Source of the DNA: Georgenia daeguensis
GTDB lineage: Bacteria; Actinomycetota; Actinomycetes; Actinomycetales; Actinomycetaceae
Reading direction: 5' to 3'
Length of the DNA: 64,000 bases
NCBI RefSeq assembly: GCF_039537705.1
Contig: NZ_BAABBA010000003.1
Span: 124,001 to 188,000, forward strand
Made by a program: the position numbers and the translations under genes. This document shows, piece after piece, positions 34,755-43,465 of the stretch (position 1 is its first letter; each line of letters begins with the position of its first letter). The notes under the pieces are model-generated. The model saw only the letters and a program-made list of their open reading frames with translations, was not told where the DNA came from and ran no database searches.

Positions 34755-35897
34755 ATGACCCCTTCCAGCACGCCCGTCGGCAGACGCACGCGCTCGGGCT
34801 GGGTGATCGGCCGGGTGAGCGGCATCCCCGTGGTGCTGGCGCCCTCCTGGGTGCTCGTCGCCGCGATCCTGGTGACGCTGTACTTCCCGCTCGTGCGCCG
34901 GCTCGTCCCGACGCTGGGCACGGGCACCGTGGTGCTGACGACCCTGGCGTTCGTGGTCATGCTGTTCGTCTCGGTGCTGGTCCACGAGCTCGCCCACGGC
35001 CTGACGGGGCAACGCCTCGGCGCCCGCCCGCGCGAGTACGTGCTGACCTTCTGGGGCGGGCACACCTCCTTCGAGACCGAGCTGCCCGGACCGGGCTCCT
35101 CCGCCGTCGTCTCCGCCGCCGGGCCGCTCGCCAACGCCGCGCTCGCCCTCGCCGCGTGGGGCGCGCAGGTGGCGCTCGAGCCCAGCGGGCCGGGCGCGGT
35201 GATCCTGTGGGGCGCGATGGTCTCCAACGCGCTCGTCGCCGGGTTCAACCTCCTGCCCGGCCTCCCGCTCGACGGCGGGCAGATCCTCGAGGCCCTCGTC
35301 TGGGCCGTGACGGGCGACCGTTCGCGCGGGACCGTCGTGGCCGCGTGGGCGGGGCGCGTCGTCGTCGTCGCCGTGCTGTTCTGGTACCTCGGCCGGCCGC
35401 TCCTCGAGGGACGGCAGCCGGACCTCGGCACCGGCATCTGGATCCTGCTGCTCGGCATGTTCCTGTGGTCCGGGACGGGCCAGGCGCTGCGCAGCGTCGA
35501 GGTCCGCCGCGCCGCCGCCAGCCTCGACCTGCGCGAGCTCGCCGTGCCGACCCTCGTCCTCGAGGACACCGCCACCGTCGCCCAGCTCGACGCAGGCCTC
35601 GGCGGGCGCTCGGCCGCCGTCGTCCTGGTCCGGGCCGGCCGGCCGGTCGCCCTCCTGGACCCCGACGCCGTGCTCCAGGTGCCCTACGAGGCCCGGGCCA
35701 CGACGCGGGTGGGCGCCGTCGCCCGCACCCTCGCGCCCCAGCAGGTGATCACCGCCACGACGGGCGCCCCCGCCCTCGCCGCGGTGAGCGCGGCGCAGCA
35801 CCACGGGCCCGTCGTCGTCCTGCACGACGGCGCCACGGTCCTCGGTGTGGTCGAGGTCGCCGCGGTGGCGCGGGCCGTGCGCGCGCCCCGACCGTAG
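34755..35897 (+). CDS. Site-2 protease family (M50) membrane metalloprotease with CBS-like end
   Basis: 380 residues. Zinc motif LVHELAHGLTG (HExxH) in the third membrane segment and NLLPGLPLDGGQIL (third ligand Asp) later define an M50B intramembrane protease. About six transmembrane helices precede a cytoplasmic region (residues 245-380) that resembles a degenerate pair of CBS domains. It may cleave membrane-bound regulators. TAGGCT is 6 nt before ATG 34755. Divergent from the RecB gene, and directly followed by trmI. Confidence 0.88.
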   Translation: MTPSSTPVGRRTRSGWVIGRVSGIPVVLAPSWVLVAAILVTLYFPLVRRLVPTLGTGTVVLTTLAFVVMLFVSVLVHELAHGLTGQRLGARPREYVLTFWGGHTSFETELPGPGSSAVVSAAGPLANAALALAAWGAQVALEPSGPGAVILWGAMVSNALVAGFNLLPGLPLDGGQILEALVWAVTGDRSRGTVVAAWAGRVVVVAVLFWYLGRPLLEGRQPDLGTGIWILLLGMFLWSGTGQALRSVEVRRAAASLDLRELAVPTLVLEDTATVAQLDAGLGGRSAAVVLVRAGRPVALLDPDAVLQVPYEARATTRVGAVARTLAPQQVITATTGAPALAAVSAAQHHGPVVVLHDGATVLGVVEVAAVARAVRAPRP

Positions 35898-35908
35898 ACT
35901 CGCCCGTC

Positions 35909-37060
35909 GTGACCAGCGAGCCCGACACCCAGCCGACCACCGTCCCGGACGCCATCGCGGCCGAGCCACCCTCCACGCACGGCGCCGAGGCCGCGGACCT
36001 GCCCGGCGGCCCAGCGCGGCGCCGGGGCCCGCTGCGCGCCGGCGAACGCGTCCAGCTGACCGACACCAAGGGCCGCCTCCACACGATCCTGCTCACCGTC
36101 GACGGGTACTTCCAGTCCCAGCGCGGCTCTTTCCGCCACACCGAGCTCATCGGCAAGCCCGAGGGCACGGTCCTGACCACCGCCACCGGGCACCAGCTGC
36201 TCGCGCTGCGGCCGCTGCTCAGCGACTTCGTGCTGTCCATGCCGCGCGGCGCCGCCGTCGTCTACCCCAAGGACGCCGCCCAGATCGTCCAGATGGGCGA
36301 CATCTTCCCCGGCGCCACCGTGGTCGAGGCCGGCGTCGGCTCCGGGGCGCTGTCGATGAGCCTGCTCTCCGCGGTCGGCGAGCGGGGCCACCTGATCTCG
36401 GTCGAGCGGCGCGAGGACTTCGCCGACATCGCCATCGGCAACGTCGAGTCGTGGTTCGGCGGCCCGCACCCCGCCTGGGAGGTGCGCACCGGCGACCTCG
36501 CCGACGTCCTGCCCGACGCCGTCGAGCCCGGCTCGGTGGACCGCATGGTGCTGGACATGCTGGCGCCCTGGGAGAACCTCGGCGTCGCCGCGGACGCCCT
36601 GGCGCCGGGCGGGGTCCTCACCGCGTACGTCGCCACCACCACGCAGCTGAGCCGGTTCGCCGAGGACGTCCGCGCCACCGAGGCGTTCACCGAGCCGCAG
36701 GCGTGGGAGACCATGGTGCGCACCTGGCACCTCGAGGGGCTGTCGGTTCGGCCGGACCACCGGATGATCGGGCACACCGGGTTCCTCGTCACCACCCGGC
36801 GGCTCGCGCCGGGAAACACCCCGCAGCAGCGTACGCGCCGCCCCGCGAAGGGCGCCTACCCCACCGAGAGCGACTGGACGCCGGAGGACGTGGGGGAGCG
36901 GGCGATCTCGGAGAAGAAGATCCGCCGCGTGCGCCGGGACATCCACCGCCGCGCGGAGATCGAGCAGACCGGGATGGCGTCCCGGCCCGGGCCGCGGCCC
37001 GACGAGGAGCGGGCCGTGAGCCAGGACGCGAGCGAGCTGCTCAGCCACCCCGAGGACTGA
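35909..37060 (+). CDS. trmI: tRNA (adenine(58)-N1)-methyltransferase TrmI
   Basis: 383 residues. The N-terminal beta domain (GPLRAGERVQLTDTKGRLH) and the SAM-binding motif VVEAGVGSGALSMSLL identify the TrmI family, which methylates A58 in the T loop of tRNAs. Residues 300-383 are a basic, disordered extension longer than in Rv2118c. GTG 35909 is 8 nt after TAGACT, which itself overlaps the stop codon of the M50 gene. It precedes the ARC gene, as in mycobacteria. Confidence 0.93.
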   Translation: MTSEPDTQPTTVPDAIAAEPPSTHGAEAADLPGGPARRRGPLRAGERVQLTDTKGRLHTILLTVDGYFQSQRGSFRHTELIGKPEGTVLTTATGHQLLALRPLLSDFVLSMPRGAAVVYPKDAAQIVQMGDIFPGATVVEAGVGSGALSMSLLSAVGERGHLISVERREDFADIAIGNVESWFGGPHPAWEVRTGDLADVLPDAVEPGSVDRMVLDMLAPWENLGVAADALAPGGVLTAYVATTTQLSRFAEDVRATEAFTEPQAWETMVRTWHLEGLSVRPDHRMIGHTGFLVTTRRLAPGNTPQQRTRRPAKGAYPTESDWTPEDVGERAISEKKIRRVRRDIHRRAEIEQTGMASRPGPRPDEERAVSQDASELLSHPED

Positions 37061-37104
37061 CCTGCCACGGCCCGACGGCGGTGGCCCGGGCCGTCCGCAC
37101 CTTT

Positions 37105-37147
37105 GCGGCGTCACTTCGTACGGGTATCCCTGACGGAGTGACGCCGC
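37105..37147. repeat. REP-like palindromic element, copy 1
   Basis: GCGGCGTCACT at the left and AGTGACGCCGC at the right are perfect inverted arms; the loop holds CGTACGGGTATCCCTGACG, with CGT/ACG able to extend the stem. A second copy lies 50 bp downstream. Confidence 0.7.
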
Positions 37148-37197
37148 ACGGTTGTCGGGCCGCCTGTCCGCGCCTCGGCCGCGCCTCGCGGTCTCCT

Positions 37198-37240
37198 GTG
37201 GCGTCGTCTCGTACGGGTGTCCCTGACGGAGTGACGCCAC
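37198..37240. repeat. REP-like palindromic element, copy 2
   Basis: Same 43-bp length and orientation as copy 1. Outer arms GTGGCGTC and GACGCCAC are perfect; the core CGTACGGGTGTCCCTGACGG differs from copy 1 by one base. Compensating changes at the arm ends (G-C in copy 1, T-A here) keep the pairing. Confidence 0.7.
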
Positions 37241-37474
37241 GGGCGAGCGGGCGCCCGGAGGGGCCGGCGGGAACGGTGCGCGGGCGGGGTGCGGCGGTGC
37301 GGGGGCCGGGTGGCGCGGTGCCGGGGCGGGGTGGCGCGGTGCGGGGGCCCTGCGCGCCGGCGCGGGGGCCGGACGCCGGACGCCGTCCCTGAGAGCGCCG
37401 TCACCCGGGCGCCGCGATCGCCGTGTCGGCGCCAGCGCATAGGCTGGTCGGCGTCGATCAACGGAGGGACCGTC

Positions 37475-39202
37475 ATGGCAGAGGCCGACCGCTTCAGCGA
37501 GGGTCGTGCGCGCGAGCTCGAGCAGCAGGCCATCTCGCTCGCGAGCAAGAACGAGCGGCTCGCCCAGGCGCTCGACACCGCGCGCCAACGCCTCGTCCAG
37601 CTGCAGGAGCAGCTCGACTCGATCTCCAAGCCGCCGGGCTCCTACGGCACGTTCCTCGGCGCGCACCTGGACGAGCGCGAGGCCGACGTCTTCGTCGGCG
37701 GCCGCAAGATGCGCCTGGCCGTCTCCGCCGCCGTCCCGCTCGGCGCCCTGCACCCGGGCCAGGAGGTGCGCCTGAACGAGCAGCTCCTCGTCATCGGCGC
37801 CGGCTCGTACGAGTCCACCGGGGAGATCGTCACCGTCAAGGAGATCCTCGACGGCGACCGCGTCCTGGTCCTGGCGCGCGCCGACGACGAGCGCGTCATG
37901 CGCCTGGCCGGCCCGCTGCTGACGTCGGGCGTGCGCATCGGCGACGCCCTGACCGCGGACTTCCGCACCGGCTTCGTCTCCGAGCGCGTGGTGCGCTCCG
38001 AGGTCGAGGAGCTCCTCCTGGAGGAGGTCCCGGACACCGACTACTCCGACATCGGCGGCCTCGGCCCGCAGATCGAGCAGATCCGCGACACCGTCGAGCT
38101 GCCCTTCCTCCACCCCGACCTCTACCGCGAGCACGGCCTCAAGCCGCCGAAGGGGGTGCTGCTCTACGGCCCGCCCGGGTGCGGCAAGACGCTCATCGCC
38201 AAGGCGGTGGCCACCTCCCTGGCGACGACGGCGGAGGCCCGCCGCACCGAGCGCGACGGCGACGCGGCGGCCGGGCGGGCGGACGCCCCGCGCAGCTACT
38301 TCCTCAACATCAAGGGGCCGGAGCTGCTCAACAAGTACGTGGGCGAGACCGAGCGGCAGATCCGGGTGATCTTCGCCCGTGCCCGCGAGAAGGCCTCCCG
38401 CGGCATCCCTGTGGTGATCTTCTTCGACGAGATGGAGTCCCTGTTCCGCACCCGCGGGACGGGCGTGAGCTCCGACGTCGAGACCACGGTGGTCCCGCAG
38501 CTGCTCAGCGAGATCGACGGCGTGGAGAAGCTCGAGAACGTCATCGTCATCGGCGCCTCCAACCGCGAGGACATGATCGACCCCGCCATCCTGCGACCGG
38601 GCCGCCTGGACGTGAAGATCAAGATCGAGCGGCCCGACGCCGAGGGGGCGCGGGAGATCTTCGCCAAGTACCTCACCACGAACCTGCCGCTGCACGAGGA
38701 CGAGCTGGCCCGGCACGACGGCGACCCGGCCGCGACCGTGGAGGCGATGATCGACACGGTGGTCGAGGCCCTGTACGCCACGACCGCCCAGACGGAGTTC
38801 CTCGAGGTCACCTACGCCAGCGGGGACAAGGAGGTCCTGCACTTCAAGGACTTCGCCTCCGGCGCGATGATCGCCAACATCGTCGACCGCGCGAAGAAGC
38901 GAGCGATCAAGGACCTGCTCGCCTCGGGCGGGCGGGGCCTGCGCACCGAGCACCTGCTCGCCGCTCTCGCCGCGGAGATGCGCGAGAACGAGGACCTGCC
39001 CAACACCACCAACCCCGACGACTGGGCCCGCGTGAGCGGGAAGAAGGGCGAGCGCATCACCTACCTGCGCACGCTCGGCCGCGACGCCGGAGGCTCGGCC
39101 GCGCCGTCGCCCGCCGGGCACCGCACCGGCGTCGTCGCGCTCGGCGGGGAGATGTCGGAGGACGGCATCGAGACGATCACCCCGGTCCCCGGGTACCTGT
39201 AG
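37475..39202 (+). CDS. arc: Proteasome-associated AAA ATPase ARC/Mpa
   Basis: 575 residues. N-terminal coiled coil (residues 10-50) that binds Pup, two OB domains (60-200), and one AAA+ domain with Walker A GPPGCGKT near residue 231 and Walker B VVIFFDEMES. Mpa unfolds pupylated proteins and feeds them to the 20S proteasome through a C-terminal penultimate Tyr. Here the end is VPGYL: Tyr and Leu are kept, but the usual Gln before Tyr is Gly. It is followed after 16 bp by dop. No prcBA genes are in the cluster, so it may act as a stand-alone unfoldase, as proposed for Corynebacterium. Confidence 0.95.
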   Translation: MAEADRFSEGRARELEQQAISLASKNERLAQALDTARQRLVQLQEQLDSISKPPGSYGTFLGAHLDEREADVFVGGRKMRLAVSAAVPLGALHPGQEVRLNEQLLVIGAGSYESTGEIVTVKEILDGDRVLVLARADDERVMRLAGPLLTSGVRIGDALTADFRTGFVSERVVRSEVEELLLEEVPDTDYSDIGGLGPQIEQIRDTVELPFLHPDLYREHGLKPPKGVLLYGPPGCGKTLIAKAVATSLATTAEARRTERDGDAAAGRADAPRSYFLNIKGPELLNKYVGETERQIRVIFARAREKASRGIPVVIFFDEMESLFRTRGTGVSSDVETTVVPQLLSEIDGVEKLENVIVIGASNREDMIDPAILRPGRLDVKIKIERPDAEGAREIFAKYLTTNLPLHEDELARHDGDPAATVEAMIDTVVEALYATTAQTEFLEVTYASGDKEVLHFKDFASGAMIANIVDRAKKRAIKDLLASGGRGLRTEHLLAALAAEMRENEDLPNTTNPDDWARVSGKKGERITYLRTLGRDAGGSAAPSPAGHRTGVVALGGEMSEDGIETITPVPGYL

Positions 39203-39218
39203 AGCGCGAGGGAGTTTC

Positions 39219-40856
39219 GTGAGCGTGCACCGCCCGATGGGCATCGAGACCGAGTACGGCCTCATCGAACCCGGCAACCCGGATGCGAACCCGATGGTGC
39301 TGTCCACTCACGTGGTCGCCGCGTACGCCTCGCACCCCGGCAGCGCCGGCCGCGGCGGCCACGTGCGGTGGGACTACGCCGGTGAGGACCCGCTGGCCGA
39401 CGCCCGCGGGTTCCGCCTCGACCGCGCGGCCGCCCACCCGTCGCAGCTCACCGACGACCCGGACGCCCCGGCCCCCTCCGCCGACGACGGCGCACCCCCC
39501 GCGCCCGGTGTCCGGACCACCCACGTGCGCCGCCCGAGCGAGGCGGAGGCGGCGCTGCCGACCGCCCACAACGCCGTCCTCTCCAACGGCGCGCGGCTCT
39601 ACGTCGACCACGCCCACCCCGAGTACTCCAGCCCCGAGGTCACCAACCCGCTCGACGCGGTGCGGTGGGACCGGGCCGGCGAGCTCGTCATGCGCGGCGC
39701 CATGGACGCGCTGCGCGAGGTGCCCACGCTCCCCGACGTCGTGCTGTACAAGAACAACGTCGACGGCAAGGGGGCCGCGTACGGCACCCACGAGAACTAC
39801 CTCGTCGAGCGGTCCGTGAACTTCGGCGACATCATCCGCTACCTCACGCCGTTCTTCGTCACCCGGCCGGTCTTCTGCGGCGCGGGCCGCGTGGGCATCG
39901 GGCAGCGCAGCCAGATCCCGGGCTTCCAGATGTCCCAGCGCGCGGACTACGTGGAGAACGACGTCGGCCTGGAGACCACCTTCAACCGGCCGATCATCAA
40001 CACCCGCGACGAGCCGCACGCCGACGCCGACCGGTTCCGGCGCCTGCACGTCATCGGCGGGGACGCGAACCTCTTCGACGTCTCCACCTACCTGAAGATG
40101 GGCACCACCTCGCTGGTGCTCTGGCTGCTCGAGGCGGGCGCGGTGCCGATGTCCCTCGACGCGCTGATGATCGCCAACCCGGTGGGGGAGACGTGGGAGG
40201 TCAGCCACGACACGACGCTGACCCACCGGCTGACCCTCTCCGACGGGCGGGAGATGACGGCGCTGGAGATCCAGCGCCAGTACCTCACCGTCGTCGCCGA
40301 CGCGGTCCGCCAGGCCGCGCCCGCCACCGGGGTGGACCCGGCGACGGCGGACGTGCTCGAGCGCTGGGGCGGCGTGCTGGACCGCCTCGCCACCGACCCG
40401 GCGAGCGCGGCCGCCGAGGTCGAGTGGGTGGCCAAGAAACAGCTGCTCGAGCGCATGCGCCGCCGCGAGTCCCTGCCGTGGGACCACCCGAAGCTCCAGG
40501 CGTTCGACCTGCAGTGGTCCGACCTGCGCCCGGAGCGCTCGATCGTCGGGCGCCTCGCCGCGGCCGGCCGGGTCGAGCGCCTCGTGCCGGATGCCGACGT
40601 CGCGGCCGCCGAGCACACCCCGCCGGCGGACACCCGGGCCTGGTTCCGGGGCCAGGTGGTCTCCCGCTACCCCGGTCAGGTGGCCGGTGCGAGCTGGGAG
40701 TCTGTGGTCCTGGACGTGCCGGAGAACGAGCACCTCGTGCGGGTGCCGATGAACGACCCGCTGCGCGGCACCCGCGCGCACGTCGGGGCGCTCCTGGATC
40801 GGTCGGCCACGGCCGCCGAGCTGCTGGAGAACCTGACGGCGCCGCCGGCCTCCTAG
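39219..40856 (+). CDS. dop: Deamidase/depupylase Dop
   Basis: 545 residues of the carboxylate-amine ligase-like fold. Dop-specific start MGIETEYGLIEPGNPDANPM; NGARLYVDHAHPEYSSPE carries the catalytic Asp region; NTRDEPHADADRFRRLH is shared with PafA. Dop converts the Pup C-terminal Gln to Glu and removes Pup from substrates. Between residues 70 and 115 lies an Asp/Pro/Ala-rich stretch at the place of the Dop loop, longer than in M. tuberculosis. GTG 39219 follows GAGGGAG. The next gene of the set, pup, is separated by an SDR-like gene. Confidence 0.95.
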   Translation: MSVHRPMGIETEYGLIEPGNPDANPMVLSTHVVAAYASHPGSAGRGGHVRWDYAGEDPLADARGFRLDRAAAHPSQLTDDPDAPAPSADDGAPPAPGVRTTHVRRPSEAEAALPTAHNAVLSNGARLYVDHAHPEYSSPEVTNPLDAVRWDRAGELVMRGAMDALREVPTLPDVVLYKNNVDGKGAAYGTHENYLVERSVNFGDIIRYLTPFFVTRPVFCGAGRVGIGQRSQIPGFQMSQRADYVENDVGLETTFNRPIINTRDEPHADADRFRRLHVIGGDANLFDVSTYLKMGTTSLVLWLLEAGAVPMSLDALMIANPVGETWEVSHDTTLTHRLTLSDGREMTALEIQRQYLTVVADAVRQAAPATGVDPATADVLERWGGVLDRLATDPASAAAEVEWVAKKQLLERMRRRESLPWDHPKLQAFDLQWSDLRPERSIVGRLAAAGRVERLVPDADVAAAEHTPPADTRAWFRGQVVSRYPGQVAGASWESVVLDVPENEHLVRVPMNDPLRGTRAHVGALLDRSATAAELLENLTAPPAS

Positions 40857-40928
40857 CTCGCCGGCGACGACCGTCTCTCGCGTCGTCACCAGCGATCTGA
40901 CCGAGCCGGTGCGGGCTACCGTGGCGGC

Positions 40929-41609
40929 ATGGATCTGCAGCTGGCGGGACGTGTGGTGCTCGTCGTCGGAGGGACCGGGTTGATCGGCGCCGCGGTCGTG
41001 GAGCGCCTCCGTGCGGAGGGGGCCGTGGCGGTGGCGGCCTCGCGCGGCGGGACCGGCGGTGCCGTCCTGGACGCGCGAGACGACGCGTCCGTCTCCACGG
41101 GGATCTCGGCGCTGCTCGACGAGCACGGCCGCCTGGACGGCGTCGTCGTCACGGCGGCGCCGAGCGCGCAGACCCTCGACCCCGCGCGCAGCTCGGAGCC
41201 CGCGCAGGTGCTCGAGGCCGTGGACGCCAAGGCGCTGACCTTCCTCAGGGTCGCGAACGCCGCGCTGACGGTCATGACCGCGTCCGGCTACGGCCGGATC
41301 GTCGGGGTCTCCGGGCAGAACGCCTTCCTCACGGGAAACGTCACGGGTGCGGTGCGCAACGCGGCGCTGATCATCGCGGCGAAGAACCTCGCCGACTCCG
41401 TCGCCGGGACCGGTGTCACGGTCAACACCGTCAGCCCCGGCACGGTCCGCGAGGACCCGAGCCCCGAGGTGCAGAGCGCCGGGGCGGGGGAGGTGAGCCC
41501 CGCCGACGTCGCGGCTCTGATCGCGTTCCTCGTCTCCCCGATCGCCGGGGCCGTCTCCGGGGAGTCGATCGCCGTCGGCCACCGCGTGCGCGGAGTCACC
41601 TCGATGTGA
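40929..41609 (+). CDS. SDR-fold protein lacking the catalytic Tyr-x-x-x-Lys, inserted between dop and pup
   Basis: 226 residues. The Rossmann start is present (VVLVVGGTGLIGAAVV) and the overall SDR pattern can be followed (GVVVTAAPS for NNAG, GRIVGVSGQN for the Ser strand, NTVSPGTVRED near the end). At the expected positions of Tyr and Lys after the Ser, the sequence reads TGAVRNAALI, so both catalytic residues are absent. It may bind NAD(P) as a sensor or scaffold, or be an SDR with another chemistry. TACCGT lies 6 nt before ATG 40929, so it has its own leaderless promoter. Confidence 0.75.
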   Translation: MDLQLAGRVVLVVGGTGLIGAAVVERLRAEGAVAVAASRGGTGGAVLDARDDASVSTGISALLDEHGRLDGVVVTAAPSAQTLDPARSSEPAQVLEAVDAKALTFLRVANAALTVMTASGYGRIVGVSGQNAFLTGNVTGAVRNAALIIAAKNLADSVAGTGVTVNTVSPGTVREDPSPEVQSAGAGEVSPADVAALIAFLVSPIAGAVSGESIAVGHRVRGVTSM

Positions 41610-41702
41610 CGGTCAGAACTTCGGGGGCCGGCGACCGATGACTTCCCGACGAGTCGGGGCAGACGCTCTAGGATCGGATCACACCAAGGAGGGGAGCACG
41701 AC

Positions 41703-41894
41703 ATGGCAGAGCAGGAGCAGCGCCGTACCACCCGTCGCGACGACCCGGGCGCCGAGCCCCTCGGCCCGCCCGTGGCCGCCGCCGGGCAGGTCCGCACCCA
41801 GGAGGTCGACGACCTCCTCGACGAGATCGACTCCGTCCTGGAGGCCAACGCCGAGACCTTCGTGCAGGGTTTCGTGCAGAAGGGCGGGCAGTGA
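41703..41894 (+). CDS. pup: Prokaryotic ubiquitin-like protein Pup
   Basis: 63 residues: disordered charged N-terminus, helical centre VDDLLDEIDSVLEANAETFV and the C-terminus VQKGGQ. The final Gln must be deamidated by Dop before PafA can link it to lysines of target proteins. ATG 41703 has AAGGAGGGG upstream. The stop overlaps the GTG start of pafA by 4 bp (GTGA). In mycobacteria prcB follows pup at this point. Confidence 0.97.
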   Translation: MAEQEQRRTTRRDDPGAEPLGPPVAAAGQVRTQEVDDLLDEIDSVLEANAETFVQGFVQKGGQ

Positions 41895-43399
41895 CGGCCA
41901 GGCGGATCTTCGGCGTCGAGACCGAGTACGGCATCACCTGCGCCCCGCCCGCCGGGCGGGGCGCAGGCGTGAGCGGCGCCGGAATCTCCGACGCTCCTCC
42001 GTCGTCGGACGGCGCCGCAGGGGCACGTGAGGGTGCCGAGGGCGCCCGGGACGGTGGCGCGGGGCCCGCGGGCGGACCACCCGCCGTCGTCACCGCCGAC
42101 GACGCCGCGCGCTACCTGTTCCGCAAGGTGGTCCAGTGGGGCCGCTCCTCCAACGTCTTCCTCCGCAACGGCGCCCGGCTCTACCTCGACGTCGGGTCCC
42201 ACCCGGAGTACGCCACCGCCGAGTGCGACGACGTCCGCCAGCTCGTGGCCAACGACCGTGCCGGCGAGGCGATCCTTGATGAGATGACGGAGGACGCCAA
42301 CGCACTCCTCGCCGAGGAGGGGGTGCCGGGAACCATCCACCTGTTCAAGAACAACGTCGACTCGGCCGGCAACTCCTTCGGCTGCCACGAGAACTACCTC
42401 GTGCGCCGTCGCCGCGACTTCCAGGCCATGGGTGAGGCGCTGATCCCGTTCTTCATCACCCGGCAGATCCTCACGGGCGCCGGCCACATCCGGGCGCGGG
42501 CAGGCGGGGGCGCGTCCTACGCGTTCTCCCAGCGTGCCGACCAGATGTGGGACGCCATGAGCTCGGCGACCACCCGGTCCCGGCCGATCATCAACACCCG
42601 CGACGAGCCGCACGCAGACGCCGACCTGTACCGCCGCATGCACGTGATCGTCGGCGACTCCTCGGTGGCGGAGACGACGACCATGCTCAAGGTCGGGATG
42701 ACCGATCTGCTGCTCGGCATGCTCGAGGACGGCGTGCGCGTGCGGGACCTCGCGCTGGCCGAGCCGATGCGCGCCATCCGTGAGATCTCCCACGACATGA
42801 CGGCGACCAGTCCCGTCGAGCTGGCCAGCGGCCGGCGGATGAGCGCGCTGCAGATGCAAGAGGAGTTCCTCGCCCGGGTCACCGCCTACCTCGACTCGAC
42901 CGGGCAGACGGCGGAGCTCACGGACGTCCAGCGGCGGGTGCTGGAGCTGTGGGAACGGGGCCTGCGCGCCCTGCGCGAGCAGGACCCGACCCTGGTCGAG
43001 ACCGAGCTCGACTGGGCGATCAAGGGCCGGCTCCTGGACCGCTACCGCTCCAAGCACACCCTCGGCCTCGACGACCCGCGTGTGGCGCGGCTGTCGCTGG
43101 CGTACCACGACATCTCGCCGCAGCGGGGCCTGGCCACCACCCTCGCCCGGCGCGGGCTCATGGCCCGCGTCACCACGGACGAGGAGATCGCCGACGCCGT
43201 GGTGAACCCGCCGGCCAGCACACGCGCGCGCCTGCGCGGGGAGTTCGTGGCCGCCGCGCAGGAACGGCGCCGCGACATCACCGTGGACTGGGTCCACCTG
43301 AAGATCAACGACGCCGCCCAGCGCACCGTGGTGCTGAAGGACCCGTTCTCCCCGGTCGACGAGCGCGTCGACGCCCTGCTGGCCGCGCTGCGCGTCTGA
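41891..43399 (+). CDS. pafA: Pup--protein ligase PafA
   Basis: 502 residues. PafA-specific sequence: ARRIFGVETEYGITC, YLFRKVVQWGRSSNVFLRNG, LYLDVGSHPEYATAECDD with the catalytic Asp, and NTRDEPHADADLYRRMH. It phosphorylates the C-terminal Glu of Pup and forms the isopeptide bond to Lys. Between the first strand and YLFRKVV (residues 18-70) it carries about 40 extra Gly/Ala/Asp/Ser residues not found in the standard protein, where only about 10-15 are expected. Start GTG 41891, coupled to pup. Followed by an FKBP gene. Confidence 0.94.
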   Translation: MTARRIFGVETEYGITCAPPAGRGAGVSGAGISDAPPSSDGAAGAREGAEGARDGGAGPAGGPPAVVTADDAARYLFRKVVQWGRSSNVFLRNGARLYLDVGSHPEYATAECDDVRQLVANDRAGEAILDEMTEDANALLAEEGVPGTIHLFKNNVDSAGNSFGCHENYLVRRRRDFQAMGEALIPFFITRQILTGAGHIRARAGGGASYAFSQRADQMWDAMSSATTRSRPIINTRDEPHADADLYRRMHVIVGDSSVAETTTMLKVGMTDLLLGMLEDGVRVRDLALAEPMRAIREISHDMTATSPVELASGRRMSALQMQEEFLARVTAYLDSTGQTAELTDVQRRVLELWERGLRALREQDPTLVETELDWAIKGRLLDRYRSKHTLGLDDPRVARLSLAYHDISPQRGLATTLARRGLMARVTTDEEIADAVVNPPASTRARLRGEFVAAAQERRRDITVDWVHLKINDAAQRTVVLKDPFSPVDERVDALLAALRV

Positions 43400-43465
43400 G
43401 CGGCGCGCCGCCGTCCCGGGCGGGGGAGCGCGGGGCGCCCGCCGGGCTCGACGTAGGCTGCTGGG

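Larger units (their letters stand above)
37061..37474. other. Intergenic region before the ARC gene, with two palindromic repeats
   Basis: 414 bp without a supportable gene. It holds two copies of a 43-bp palindromic element (listed separately), then a stretch of G/C-only low complexity (GCGGGGGCCGG-like units, 37280-37380). TAGGCT at about 37440 lies 30 nt before the ARC start and is a plausible -10 box, with GGAGGG as ribosome site. Confidence 0.5.

Noticed and set aside
35684..39307. A 1207-codon open frame on the minus strand across trmI and arc
   Set aside because: It is antisense to two well-conserved genes and its product is low-complexity Arg/Gly/Val-rich; a side effect of high GC in the third codon position.
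41688..41702. A missing or very short prcB remnant near pup
   Set aside because: Sequence before pup is only its ribosome site and promoter, and after pup only the overlapping pafA start; no remnant of a proteasome beta subunit is recognisable.
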